A DNA stretch of 23,371 nucleotides from Flavobacteriales bacterium. Its GTDB lineage: Bacteria > Bacteroidota > Bacteroidia > Flavobacteriales > Flavobacteriaceae. Positions 1 to 7,950 of the stretch are shown here, in pieces. The notes below the pieces were generated by a model. The model was not told where the DNA came from. It made no database searches and was given only the letters and a program-made list of their open reading frames with translations. The stretch lies in NCBI GenBank assembly GCA_026983815.1, contig JALSTJ010000016.1:1-23371 (forward strand), written 5' to 3'. The translations under genes were made by a program, and so were the position numbers. Numbering within the stretch: the stretch's first letter is position 1; each line of letters begins with the position of its first letter.

Positions 1-383
1 GTCTTGTTCCTTCTGTTCAGTAGGGCTTCCACTCTTGCCATAAGTGTTCGAATACGAATAGGTTTACTGATGAAGTCATCGCCGCCGGCTTCAAAACCGG
101 CTATTTCGGTAGCATCATCATTTTTAGCGGTTAAAAATAAAATATATGTATTATCCATCTTTTTATTTTCCCGCAAAATACGACAGGTTTCCAAACCGTC
201 CAGTTTGGGCATCATAATATCCAAAATAATAATTTCCGGCAAGTGTTTTTTTGCTAGTTTTATCGCTTTTAAACCGTTTTTGGCGGTAAGCACATTATAA
301 TCTTTTTGTTCAAAATTATACTTTAAGAACTCCAAAATATCCGGTTCGTCATCAACAATTAATATGGTAATTTGTTCAGACAT
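1..383 (-). CDS. PhoB-type response regulator, receiver domain (C-terminus outside window)
   Basis: Partial gene: 127 codons from the ATG at 383 down to the window edge. The visible part is a complete CheY-like receiver domain. It has the acidic pair D11/D12 in the IVDDEPD motif, the phosphoacceptor D55 in ILDIMMP, T85 and K107 (SKP). The following linker runs towards where an OmpR/PhoB winged-helix DNA-binding domain would begin, but that part is not visible, so the output domain is inferred. The sequence resembles the flavobacterial regulators usually annotated as PhoB/RprY-like and paired with a histidine kinase. It is divergent from a lipoprotein/TonB receptor unit, and the gap holds an 11-bp-phased repeat array suited to a PhoB-family dimer. 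It is therefore the obvious candidate regulator of that unit. Identity as phosphate-responsive PhoB is likely but not proven. Confidence 0.9.
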   Translation of the reverse strand, partial: MSEQITILIVDDEPDILEFLKYNFEQKDYNVLTAKNGLKAIKLAKKHLPEIIILDIMMPKLDGLETCRILRENKKMDNTYILFLTAKNDDATEIAGFEAGGDDFISKPIRIRTLMARVEALLNRRNK

Positions 384-396
384 TATGATTTTTTTA

Positions 397-404
397 CAAA
401 AATA
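397..404 (-). promoter_or_regulatory. -7 element of the response regulator gene
   Basis: Read on the minus strand this is TATTTTTG, a perfect fit to the Bacteroidetes -7 consensus TAnnTTTG. It ends 13 bp before the ATG at 383. I see no convincing TTG (-33) at the usual 19-21 bp spacing, so the promoter may be weak or activator-dependent. Confidence 0.55.
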
Positions 405-456
405 TTATTAATTCAATATTATCATACTTGTTTTATATGAAGTTTATATTAATTTT

Positions 457-506
457 TTAAACATAAGTTAAACAAAATTTAATATAAGACTAAACTTAAC
501 TTAAAC
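457..506 (+). promoter_or_regulatory. Array of five 11-bp-phased TTAAAC hexamers (Pho-box-like operator)
   Basis: Hexamers start at 457 (TTAAAC), 468 (TTAAAC), 479 (TTAATA), 490 (CTAAAC) and 501 (TTAAAC), each exactly 11 bp after the last with 5-bp AT-rich spacers. PhoB/OmpR-family regulators bind head-to-tail to direct repeats at an 11-bp period, for example the E. coli pho box and the Bacillus TTAACA repeats. The last hexamer ends 9 bp before the -7 box at 516, where an activator would take the place of a -33 element, and no TTG lies there. A PhoB-type regulator is encoded divergently. The repeats are seen directly; the binding is inferred. Confidence 0.7.
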
Positions 507-515
507 TTCCCCGTT

Positions 516-523
516 TAGTTTTG
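516..523 (+). promoter_or_regulatory. -7 element of the lipoprotein/TonB receptor unit
   Basis: TAGTTTTG is a perfect TAnnTTTG match placed 9 bp after the phased hexamer array. Transcription should start near 530, leaving a leader of about 18 nt before the ATG at 548. This also argues against a start codon further upstream. Confidence 0.7.
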
Positions 524-547
524 CCTTGTAATCAAAAAACAAAAATA

Positions 548-1777
548 ATGAAAGCAAAAATCAATTTAATTCTTTTAATGGCTTTTAGTTTAAGCTTATT
601 GACCGTATCTTGTAAAAAAGATAAAAACAAAGATGATGATCAACCCGAAGAAGAAAACACGGTATTAACAGGCGTTTTAAGTGCCGACAAAACTTTGACA
701 GCTGATAAAATATGGTTTATCGATAAACGTTTTGTAGTTCCCGATGGAAAAAAATTGACCATCGAACCCGGAACCATTATCAAAGGAAAACCCGGTTCGG
801 GTGCTGATGCTTCCGTATTGATTGTAGCAAGAGGAGGAAAAATATTTGCCAACGGAACAGAAGCCAATCCAATTGTTTTTACGGCAGAAGCTGATAATAT
901 TGATGTAGGTCAAAAATTCGGAACCAATCTTTCCGAAGATGATAACGGACTTTGGGGAGGGGTTATCATTTTGGGAAAAGCCAAAGGTTCTTTTGAAAAC
1001 GATGTAAACGAATTTTCAATCGAAGGTATTCCCGCATCCGACCCCAATGGAAAATACGGTGGAAATGACGATGCCGACAATTCAGGTGTTTTTAAATATG
1101 TATCCATTCGTCACGGAGGATCCGAAATCGGTGCCGGCAACGAAATTAACGGACTTTCATTGGGTTGTGTTGGAAGCGGAACGGAAATTCATCATATAGA
1201 AATCGTTGGAAACAAAGATGACGGTATTGAGCATTTCGGTGGCGCTGTTCACGAATCGGAACTATTGATTTTTGCTTGTAACGATGACGGTTTGGATATC
1301 GACCAAGCTTATCACGGAGAAATTACCAATTCCGTTGTTATCAAAGGAGCTAATTCCGATAGCGGTTTGGAAATAGACGGAGGCGAAGGTTCTTTGCAAT
1401 TGCCTTTTCAAATGTCTAATGTTACGCTTATCGGATTTAGTAGTAACCTAAATAAATATGCCGATTTTCGTCACGGTGCCATAGGAACCGTTCAAGACAT
1501 TTATGCTTATGGTTTTCCTTCCGGTGCTAAAATCCGTTTGAAACATGATGAAACCGCTCAAAATTATAATAATAATGTGTTGGTATTTCAAAATTGGCAA
1601 ATAGCTTTACCTGCCGGTGTTAATAAAACTGATTTGCCTGATAATCATACAAATATTCCAGCTCCTAACTTTGAAGATGCTAGTTTTATAAATCCCGTTC
1701 AACAAGGTTCGCAAACAGTCGGTGCAGACTTGAATCAATTTAATTGGACTTACGCCAAACATAAAAATGCTTTCTAA
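548..1777 (+). CDS. Surface lipoprotein with parallel beta-helix-like sequence, partner of TonB receptor
   Basis: 409 aa. The ATG at 548 opens a classic lipoprotein signal peptide with a hydrophobic stretch and lipobox LTVSC, so C22 is the lipidated residue; it is followed by a KK/acidic linker. The upstream in-frame TTG at 521 lies inside the -7 box and is not used. The mature protein has a LTIEPGT motif near residue 70 and repeated short strand/turn units rich in Gly, Asp and Asn, such as GGVIILG and IEIVGNKDDGIEHFGG. These suggest a right-handed parallel beta-helix, as in pectate-lyase-like folds. Related Bacteroidota proteins are often labelled hypothetical or, misleadingly, 'multidrug transporter'; I see no transmembrane segments that would support that label. 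It sits 107 bp upstream of a TonB-dependent receptor and shares its promoter. It is probably an outer-membrane surface protein that works with the receptor. The substrate is unknown; phosphate or a phosphorus compound is suggested only by the operator array. Confidence 0.85.
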   Translation: MKAKINLILLMAFSLSLLTVSCKKDKNKDDDQPEEENTVLTGVLSADKTLTADKIWFIDKRFVVPDGKKLTIEPGTIIKGKPGSGADASVLIVARGGKIFANGTEANPIVFTAEADNIDVGQKFGTNLSEDDNGLWGGVIILGKAKGSFENDVNEFSIEGIPASDPNGKYGGNDDADNSGVFKYVSIRHGGSEIGAGNEINGLSLGCVGSGTEIHHIEIVGNKDDGIEHFGGAVHESELLIFACNDDGLDIDQAYHGEITNSVVIKGANSDSGLEIDGGEGSLQLPFQMSNVTLIGFSSNLNKYADFRHGAIGTVQDIYAYGFPSGAKIRLKHDETAQNYNNNVLVFQNWQIALPAGVNKTDLPDNHTNIPAPNFEDASFINPVQQGSQTVGADLNQFNWTYAKHKNAF

Positions 1778-1793
1778 ATTGTTAGTTTGTGTG

Positions 1794-1832
1794 AAATCAA
1801 ACAGTCTCTTTCCATCAGGGGCTGTTTGATTT
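1794..1832 (+). terminator. Hairpin between lipoprotein and TonB receptor genes
   Basis: A perfect 11-bp stem (1794-1804 with 1822-1832) extends by four more pairs including two G-U pairs, around a 9-nt loop. It is followed by TTTATTTA. It can act as an intrinsic terminator or as a partial one that lowers receptor expression relative to the lipoprotein. No -7 box is evident between it and 1885, so read-through is expected. Confidence 0.7.
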
Positions 1833-1884
1833 TATTTACAAAATAATTTCATAAAAAAACCAAACCAACCAAAACAAAAAATTT

Positions 1885-4671
1885 ATGAAAACAAAAATTT
1901 TATTTATTTTATATTTCCTTTATTCACAAGTATTTGCAATCAATGGGCAAAATATAATTACGGGAAAAGTAGTAGATGCCACCAATAACGAACCTTTGGC
2001 ATTGGTAAATGTGGTGGTAACCGATTTAAAAACAGGAACTTCAACAGACTTTGATGGCATTTTTTATTTGAAACTGCCGGATGGAAAATATAAGTTGGAA
2101 TTTAAAACTATGGGATATGAACCCGTAGAAAAAATTATAGAAGTAAAAGGAGGAAAAAGTTTGCATATAGTCGTTGAAATGCACGAAGCCAAGCAAGTAT
2201 TGAACGAGGTGGTAATTAAAAGTGTTAAACGAAAAAACACGGAACGCTCGGTTTTGGCATTGCAAAAGAAATCCTTGTCCATTGTAGATGGGCTTTCGGC
2301 TCAAACTTTTAGAACTTCCGGCGTTGGAAATTTGGCTTCCGCTGTAAAAAAAATTGTAGGCGTAAGTGTTCAAAGCGGAAAATATGTTTACGTAAGAGGT
2401 CTGGGAGACCGCTACACAAAAACTATCTTGAACAAAATAGATATTCCCGGTTTGGATCCCGACCGAAACACTATTCAAATGGATTTATTCCCGACTTCCA
2501 TCCTTCAAAACATTTTGGTTTATAAAACCTTTACGGCAGATCTTCCCGCTGATTTTACCGGTGGTGTAGTAAATATGACAACCAAAGATTTTCCAGCAAA
2601 CAGGCAAACTTCTTTTTCGGTGGGAATAGGGGTTAATCCCGAGATGAATTTCAATAATGATTTTTTGACTTTTAAGGGTTCCAAAACGGATTTTTTAGCA
2701 CTTGATGATGGGACTTATGATGTTCCCATTTCTTTAAATGAACAAATTCCTTATACTTTTGATAACAATCCGAAACTTACGGAAATAACAAAGAAATTTG
2801 ACCCGCAATTGGCGCCTTTACAAAAACAAAGCTTGCCCAATTATAATTTTTCTTTTTATACCGGCAATCGTTTTGATATTGGAAATAAAGGAAATAGCTT
2901 GGGGTATATTACAAGTTTTTCTTACAAAACCACCTATAAGTTTTATGAAAATTTAATCAATAATACGTATGAAAAATATCCCGATAAAGATACTTATCAA
3001 CTGGAATCCACTATGAATCAAACGGGAAGTTTGGGAGTAACCAATATTATTCTGAATGCTTTGGGAGGAATTACCTATAAAACCAAAAAAAGCAAATACA
3101 AATTCAACATATTACATATTCGAAATGGCGAAAAAGATGCCGGTTTGTTCTGGCAAGATGTTCACGGTTCTGATTTTGTCGTTTTCAAGAAAAGCTATTT
3201 GGCTTACACGCAAAGAAATATTACCAATTTACTATTTAACGGAATACATTTTCAACCGGAAAAAAAATATAAAATAGACTGGAAATTGTCTTATACACAC
3301 TCGGGAATTTATGATAAAGATGTGCGTTCGACCCCTTATCGCTTTGATAACAATCAATACACAATTTTGCAGAACAATCAACCCAGAAGAATTTGGCGTA
3401 ATCTGACGGAAAACAATTATGTAGCCAAAATAGATTTTAAGAAAAAACTTAAAAACAAAAACCGTTTACTTGCCGGTTTGTCAAGCACTTACAAGATTCG
3501 GGATTATGGAATTTACCAATATCAATTGGGACTAAAAGGCAATATTCCTTTGACCGGAAACGCTAACGAATTATTGGAAACAAATAATGTGTGGACGCCG
3601 GATACTAACCAAGGAACTTATATTTTAAATCAATCCGTTTATAACCAATCCAATTTGTTTAATGCTAAACAAATAAATTTAGGCGGCTATATTTCGGCGG
3701 TTTATAATATTAATTCCAAATTAAAAACCGTAATGGGAATAAGATTGGAAAAATATATGTTGTTATATACGGGTCAAAATATTATGGGCGATTTAAAATT
3801 TGATAACGATGAAGTTTTAAACAAATTGGATTTTTTTCCGTCGGTTAATTTGACTTATAAGTTATCCGATCGTACCAATTTGCGTTTTTCTTATGCACGA
3901 ACTACCGCAAGACCTTCATTTAAAGAAGCTTCCATTGCGGAGATTTACGACCCGTTGTCCAACTCGACATTTATCGGAAACATATTTTTAAAACCTTCCT
4001 ATATTCAAAATCTGGATTTTAGATACGAATATTATGGAAAGAAAACCGATATGTTTGCCGTAAATCCGTTTTATAAACATTTTAAAGACCCAATAGAATT
4101 GGCACTCTACGCATCAGCGCCCAATAATTATACGCCCAGAAATTTAGGAAATGCCAATGTTTACGGAATAGAATTGGAAGTAAGAAAACAATTGGATTTT
4201 GTTTCAAATAAATTAAAAAACTTTAAGATTAACTTAAATGCTTCCTATATCAATTCTCAAATGGAAATGTATGACGAAGAATATAAACTCCGATTGAATA
4301 CGGCAAGAACAGGAGAAACGGTAAGTAAAACAAGAGCACTGCAAGGCCAAGCACCATATCTTATTAATGCAGGCTTGGTTTATGATAACAAAAAAATGGG
4401 TTTGACAAGCACTTTGTCTTATAATACCCAGGGCGAAACATTGGAAAGAGTTGGAGGAGGAGCTCCGGATATTTATTCCAAACCTTTTAACAGTTTGAAT
4501 TTTAACTTGATAAAAAAAGTTGGAAAAAAATCCAATATAAGTTTGGGAATAAAAAATATTTTGAATGACAAACAAGAACTTTTTTATAAAAATTACAAAG
4601 CAAAACCGGAAATATTTTCATCCAAAATCCCCGGTATTGCATTTAATTTAAAATATACTATGCGTTTTTAG
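1885..4671 (+). CDS. TonB-dependent outer membrane receptor with N-terminal CarboxypepD_reg-like domain
   Basis: 928 aa. A signal peptide covers about residues 1-22. A carboxypeptidase-regulatory-like beta-sandwich domain follows (about 24-112, starting IITGKVVDATNNEPLALVNV). A plug domain spans about 140-235 and includes the YVRGLGDRY and ADLPADFTGGVVNM motifs. The rest is a long beta-barrel ending in YTMRF, with the terminal Phe typical of outer membrane barrels. It imports a ligand across the outer membrane using TonB/ExbBD energy. Its length fits stand-alone flavobacterial receptors, and there is no SusD homologue next to it. The lipoprotein just upstream takes that position, and both sit downstream of the phased hexamer array. 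A similar arrangement of receptor, this lipoprotein family and a PhoB-type regulator recurs in Flavobacteriia as far as I remember. The substrate cannot be read from the sequence. Confidence 0.92.
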   Translation: MKTKILFILYFLYSQVFAINGQNIITGKVVDATNNEPLALVNVVVTDLKTGTSTDFDGIFYLKLPDGKYKLEFKTMGYEPVEKIIEVKGGKSLHIVVEMHEAKQVLNEVVIKSVKRKNTERSVLALQKKSLSIVDGLSAQTFRTSGVGNLASAVKKIVGVSVQSGKYVYVRGLGDRYTKTILNKIDIPGLDPDRNTIQMDLFPTSILQNILVYKTFTADLPADFTGGVVNMTTKDFPANRQTSFSVGIGVNPEMNFNNDFLTFKGSKTDFLALDDGTYDVPISLNEQIPYTFDNNPKLTEITKKFDPQLAPLQKQSLPNYNFSFYTGNRFDIGNKGNSLGYITSFSYKTTYKFYENLINNTYEKYPDKDTYQLESTMNQTGSLGVTNIILNALGGITYKTKKSKYKFNILHIRNGEKDAGLFWQDVHGSDFVVFKKSYLAYTQRNITNLLFNGIHFQPEKKYKIDWKLSYTHSGIYDKDVRSTPYRFDNNQYTILQNNQPRRIWRNLTENNYVAKIDFKKKLKNKNRLLAGLSSTYKIRDYGIYQYQLGLKGNIPLTGNANELLETNNVWTPDTNQGTYILNQSVYNQSNLFNAKQINLGGYISAVYNINSKLKTVMGIRLEKYMLLYTGQNIMGDLKFDNDEVLNKLDFFPSVNLTYKLSDRTNLRFSYARTTARPSFKEASIAEIYDPLSNSTFIGNIFLKPSYIQNLDFRYEYYGKKTDMFAVNPFYKHFKDPIELALYASAPNNYTPRNLGNANVYGIELEVRKQLDFVSNKLKNFKINLNASYINSQMEMYDEEYKLRLNTARTGETVSKTRALQGQAPYLINAGLVYDNKKMGLTSTLSYNTQGETLERVGGGAPDIYSKPFNSLNFNLIKKVGKKSNISLGIKNILNDKQELFYKNYKAKPEIFSSKIPGIAFNLKYTMRF

Positions 4672-4696
4672 CAGCGTATTAGTAGTTTTGGTTGGT

Positions 4697-4726
4697 AAAG
4701 CTCCTTATTTTTTAAGGGGCTTTTTT
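4697..4726 (+). terminator. Intrinsic terminator after the TonB receptor gene
   Basis: The stem AAAGCTCCTT (4697-4706) pairs with AAGGGGCTTT (one G-U) around a loop of seven bases, and a run of T reaches 4726. It closes the lipoprotein/receptor unit, and it lies 5 bp beyond the end of the small minus-strand gene. Confidence 0.8.
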
Positions 4727-4731
4727 AGATA

Positions 4732-4824
4732 CTACAAGATCCCGAACATCTGCAGCAAAAGTATAATGACAAGAAAAAAAATCAATAAACCCATTAAATA
4801 TAAAACCGTTTGTTGTCCCTTCAT
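4732..4824 (-). CDS. Small single-span membrane peptide, 30 aa, unknown function
   Basis: The peptide starts MKGQQTVLYL and continues with an almost unbroken hydrophobic stretch to the C-terminus (about residues 7-29). It is predicted to be a single transmembrane helix with a short charged N-terminus and almost no other domain. A longer in-frame reading from 4914 exists, but the ATG at 4824 is preferred because a perfect -7 box lies 12-19 bp before it. I do not recognise the family. Very short one-helix proteins often act as small subunits or regulators of membrane complexes, but nothing here names a partner: the neighbours are a TonB receptor (convergent) and the GCS2/CBS gene (divergent). 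Confidence 0.55.
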   Translation of the reverse strand: MKGQQTVLYLMGLLIFFLVIILLLQMFGIL

Positions 4825-4835
4825 TTTTTTATTTT

Positions 4836-4843
4836 CAAAGATA
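4836..4843 (-). promoter_or_regulatory. -7 element of the small membrane peptide gene
   Basis: Minus-strand TATCTTTG, a perfect TAnnTTTG match. It ends 11 bp before the ATG at 4824. The nearest upstream TTTG is about 29 bp away, too far for a standard -33 element. Confidence 0.5.
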
Positions 4844-5036
4844 CGGTAAAATTTTTTTAAGGAATTTTTTCTCAAATTCAAGCAAAAATTAACAAACACA
4901 TAACATTTAATCATTCTAAATCGTATTCAAATGTTAATTTTTTTAAAAAATTATTATCAATAGCAGCTTTTTAGTAATAAATATATATTTTTTAGCAATT
5001 ACTATCATTATTTTAATATAGATAAAAATCTTTAAA

Positions 5037-5044
5037 TACATTTG
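5037..5044 (+). promoter_or_regulatory. -7 element of the GCS2/CBS gene
   Basis: TACATTTG matches TAnnTTTG exactly and lies 29 bp before the ATG at 5074. No clear -33 TTG is seen at the normal spacing. Confidence 0.55.
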
Positions 5045-5073
5045 TTATATGCTATTAACAAAAATCTGAAAAA

Positions 5074-6984
5074 ATGGGAGATTTCAATGTGAAAATGGGT
5101 AATTCCGAAAAAGAATTGCGGGAATTTACCAGACATTTATTAAGAGATGTTCAAGCTTTGGAAAAAATGTTGGATGAAGAAAAATTTGAAAGTGGTATCT
5201 ATAAAATTGGGGCTGAACAAGAATTTTGTCTGGTTGATAAAAATTATAAACCTTATCCGATAAATCTCAAAATTTTGGAAGAGGCCCAAATGGATAATCT
5301 AAGTCCGGAATTGGCAAAATTTAATTTGGAAACCAATGCTTCTCCACAAAATTTTGAAGGAGATGCCATTTCAAAAATGGAAGAAGAAATTGTGGAGGAT
5401 TTGGACACAATAAGAAATATTGCTCAAAAACATCACGGAGACATCATTCTTACAGGAATTCTTCCCACTATTAGAAAATTTGATGTCAGTAGAGATAATA
5501 TTACTCCTATTGATCGTTATTATGCTTTAATGGATTCTCTTAGACAGATGAGAGGAGAAGAATTTTTGATCAACATCTATGGTTTAGACGAATTAAATAT
5601 CAAACTGGACAGCGGAATGATTGAAGCTGCCAATACAGGTTTTCAAGTTCACTTGCAAGTAGATCCGGATGATTTTGTAAAAAAATATAATATCGCACAA
5701 GCCATTGCCGGTCCGGTATTGGCTACTGCCGTTAATGCCCCTTTATTATTCGGAAAAAGATTGTGGAGAGAAACACGTATCGCACTTTTTCAGCAAGCAA
5801 TTGATACCCGAGTTTCCACTGAGCATATTCGTGAACATCATCCCAGAGTAACTTTTGGAACCGATTGGGTAAAAAATTCGGTATTGGATTTATTCCGCGA
5901 AGATATCTTGCGTTACCGTGTACTTCTGGGTGCAGATTTTGAAGAAGATAGTTTGGAAATGGTTCGTCAAGGAAAAACACCTATTTTAAAAGCATTAACC
6001 GTTCATAATTCTACAGTATATCGTTGGAACAGACCTGTTTATGGAATTTCCGGAAACGGAAAACCTCATTTAAGAATAGAAGCACGCATGTTCCCTGCCG
6101 GACCTACCGTAATTGATGAAATGGCAAATACCGCCTTTTGGCTGGGATTGATGGAAGGATACAGCAACCAATTGGATGATATTACAAAATATATGCTTTT
6201 TGATGAAGCTAAAGACAATTTCTTTGCTGCTGCCAGGAGTGGAATTGCCAAAAATTTCACTTGGTTTCACCACAAACGTATTCCAATTAAAGAATTGATA
6301 CTAAAAGAGTTATTACCAATTGCTAAAGAAGGACTTCAAAGCAAAAATATAAACAAAAATGATATTGACAAATATTTAGAAATCATAGAAGAACGTATTA
6401 CAAAAGAAACTACCGGAAGTCATTGGATGTTGAATACCTTCAAAGAATTTCAAGAAAAAGCTTCCAAGGAGGAAATTCTAAGCTTAATTACTGAAAAAAC
6501 CATCGAAAATCAAAAAGAAGAGATACCCATTCACCAATGGAAAATACCCGAGTTAAATGATCTTCCGCATTGGAAACCTTCTGATTTATTGGTAGAAGAA
6601 GTCATGCAAACCGATATCCTTACCGTTCAACCCGATGATATCGTAGAATTTGTAGCTGATATGATGGATTGGGCAAAAATCCGTTATGTGCCGGTAGAAA
6701 ATAACAAAGGTAATTTTGTCGGTTTGATTACTTCAAGAAATGTTCTGAGAACCTTGAGAAAAATGACTGATGATGAAAGTCTAAAAGATTTTAAGGTAAA
6801 AGATATTATGATCCAAAAACCCAAAACCATTGAACCCAACAAAAAGGTTGAAGAAGCTATGGAAATCATGGATCAAATCAAAGTCGGTTCCCTCCCGGTT
6901 ATTCAAAAAAACAAACTTATCGGCATGCTTACCGAGGCCGATTTTTTTCAACTCAGCAAAAGATTATTTAAACGTTTCAAATAA
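5074..6984 (+). CDS. GCS2-type glutamate-cysteine ligase-like protein with C-terminal tandem CBS domains
   Basis: 636 aa. The N-terminal 460 residues or so resemble the carboxylate-amine ligase fold of the glutamate-cysteine ligase family 2. Signs are the IGAEQEF motif with acidic residues E48 and E50, a central GTDWVKNSVLDL segment, and HLRIEARMFPAGPT followed by DEMANTAFW, where metal/ATP-binding residues are expected. Two CBS domains follow, at about 508-570 (VMQTDILTV) and 575-632 (VKDIMIQKPKTIEP). CBS pairs usually bind adenine nucleotides and make activity sensitive to energy state. Flavobacterial homologues are generally annotated only as CBS domain proteins. The product may be a gamma-glutamyl or other amide-linked metabolite; glutathione synthesis itself is not supported, as no second-step ATP-grasp ligase is here. 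The next gene encodes a deacylase, giving a possible make/break pair. Confidence 0.85.
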   Translation: MGDFNVKMGNSEKELREFTRHLLRDVQALEKMLDEEKFESGIYKIGAEQEFCLVDKNYKPYPINLKILEEAQMDNLSPELAKFNLETNASPQNFEGDAISKMEEEIVEDLDTIRNIAQKHHGDIILTGILPTIRKFDVSRDNITPIDRYYALMDSLRQMRGEEFLINIYGLDELNIKLDSGMIEAANTGFQVHLQVDPDDFVKKYNIAQAIAGPVLATAVNAPLLFGKRLWRETRIALFQQAIDTRVSTEHIREHHPRVTFGTDWVKNSVLDLFREDILRYRVLLGADFEEDSLEMVRQGKTPILKALTVHNSTVYRWNRPVYGISGNGKPHLRIEARMFPAGPTVIDEMANTAFWLGLMEGYSNQLDDITKYMLFDEAKDNFFAAARSGIAKNFTWFHHKRIPIKELILKELLPIAKEGLQSKNINKNDIDKYLEIIEERITKETTGSHWMLNTFKEFQEKASKEEILSLITEKTIENQKEEIPIHQWKIPELNDLPHWKPSDLLVEEVMQTDILTVQPDDIVEFVADMMDWAKIRYVPVENNKGNFVGLITSRNVLRTLRKMTDDESLKDFKVKDIMIQKPKTIEPNKKVEEAMEIMDQIKVGSLPVIQKNKLIGMLTEADFFQLSKRLFKRFK

Positions 6985-6998
6985 TTTTTTGTATTTCT

Positions 6999-7006
6999 TA
7001 TATTTG
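6999..7006 (+). promoter_or_regulatory. Possible internal -7 element before the AstE-like gene
   Basis: TATATTTG matches TAnnTTTG and lies 23 bp before the ATG at 7030, just after the stop codon of the GCS2/CBS gene. It would allow separate expression of the hydrolase and supports the 7030 start over the next in-frame ATG at 7072. No good -33 element is seen. Confidence 0.4.
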
Positions 7007-7029
7007 CATTTCCATTTGAATCAAGATCA

Positions 7030-7950
7030 ATGAAAGACAGACATATTATTGAAAGCATTGAAAAGACATCTATGCCCAAAGTTATTATTTTGGGAGGAAT
7101 GCACGGAAATGAATCTTCTGGTATTGAAGCCATAGAACACACTCTTCAATTATTAAAAAAAAATCAACAAGTAATAAAAAAGGGAAGTATTTATTTTCTA
7201 AAAGGAAATATTGCCGCATTGCAAAAAGGTGAACGTTTCTTAGATAAAGATCTCAACAGACTTTGGAAAAAATCATATATTTTAGATGAAAAAAATAATA
7301 TTTCCGAAATTCGAGAACTCAAAGAACTTCATCATTTAATAGTTGAGAAAATCTGTCAAAACAATTTTGAGGATTGCTATTTTATGGATTTACATACTTT
7401 TTCTGCACAAAGCGGTATTTTTTGTATTCCTTCGGGAAATAAGAAGAGTTTGGATTTAGCCGCTTCGTTTCAAATTCCTTTTATAGAAAAACTTGCCGAA
7501 AGTTTGCCCGGAACTGCCATAACATATTTAGGAAATCAAGGAGTGACAGGAGTAGTTTTAGAAGGAGGTACGCATCAAACGCAACAAGCAACCGAAAACC
7601 TGTCTGCCGGCATTTTACATATGTTGGCCACAATTGGTGTTATTGATTCCAATTGGAATGAAGTTCAAAAAGCCCAAGTAAGATTACAAAATGAAGGAAA
7701 AAAATATCCTTATCACTTAGAATTGAGCTACCGGCATCAATTGGAAAACAGTTCAGTTTTTAAAATGAAGGAGGGTTATTATAATTTTAAGAGAATTGAA
7801 CAAAACGAAATACTAGCGCAAGAAAAGAATAAAAACGTAAGCAGTCCGACCAATGGTTTTATGTTAATGCCACTATATCAAAAAAAAGGCAGCGACGGAT
7901 TTTTTATTGTCAAAGAAATTAAAGATATTTACACAAAAGAAAAATCATGA
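7030..7950 (+). CDS. Succinylglutamate desuccinylase/aspartoacylase-family zinc hydrolase
   Basis: 306 aa, cytosolic, no signal peptide. It belongs to the AstE/AspA branch of the M14 carboxypeptidase-like fold. Zinc ligands H25 and E28 sit in GGMHGNE, and the third is H122 in MDLHT. The substrate-binding DLNR motif is at D74-R77, and E178 in LEGGTH is the likely catalytic glutamate. Family members cleave N-acyl amino acids such as N-succinylglutamate or N-acetylaspartate. No arginine-succinyl-transferase pathway genes are nearby, so this is not evidently the AST pathway enzyme. Its place 45 bp after the GCS2/CBS gene suggests that it trims or recycles an amide-linked product of that ligase. 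In some Bacteroidota I recall a RimK-type ATP-grasp ligase in the same cluster; none is present here. Confidence 0.87.
   Translation: MKDRHIIESIEKTSMPKVIILGGMHGNESSGIEAIEHTLQLLKKNQQVIKKGSIYFLKGNIAALQKGERFLDKDLNRLWKKSYILDEKNNISEIRELKELHHLIVEKICQNNFEDCYFMDLHTFSAQSGIFCIPSGNKKSLDLAASFQIPFIEKLAESLPGTAITYLGNQGVTGVVLEGGTHQTQQATENLSAGILHMLATIGVIDSNWNEVQKAQVRLQNEGKKYPYHLELSYRHQLENSSVFKMKEGYYNFKRIEQNEILAQEKNKNVSSPTNGFMLMPLYQKKGSDGFFIVKEIKDIYTKEKS

Noticed and set aside
521..547. Upstream TTG start for the lipoprotein gene
   Set aside because: It lies within the -7 box (516-523), so it would not be transcribed; the ATG at 548 begins a proper lipoprotein signal peptide.
5074..6984. Assignment as gshA for glutathione synthesis
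   Set aside because: The GCS2-like domain is distant, carries CBS domains and has no glutathione synthetase nearby; substrate identity cannot be claimed.
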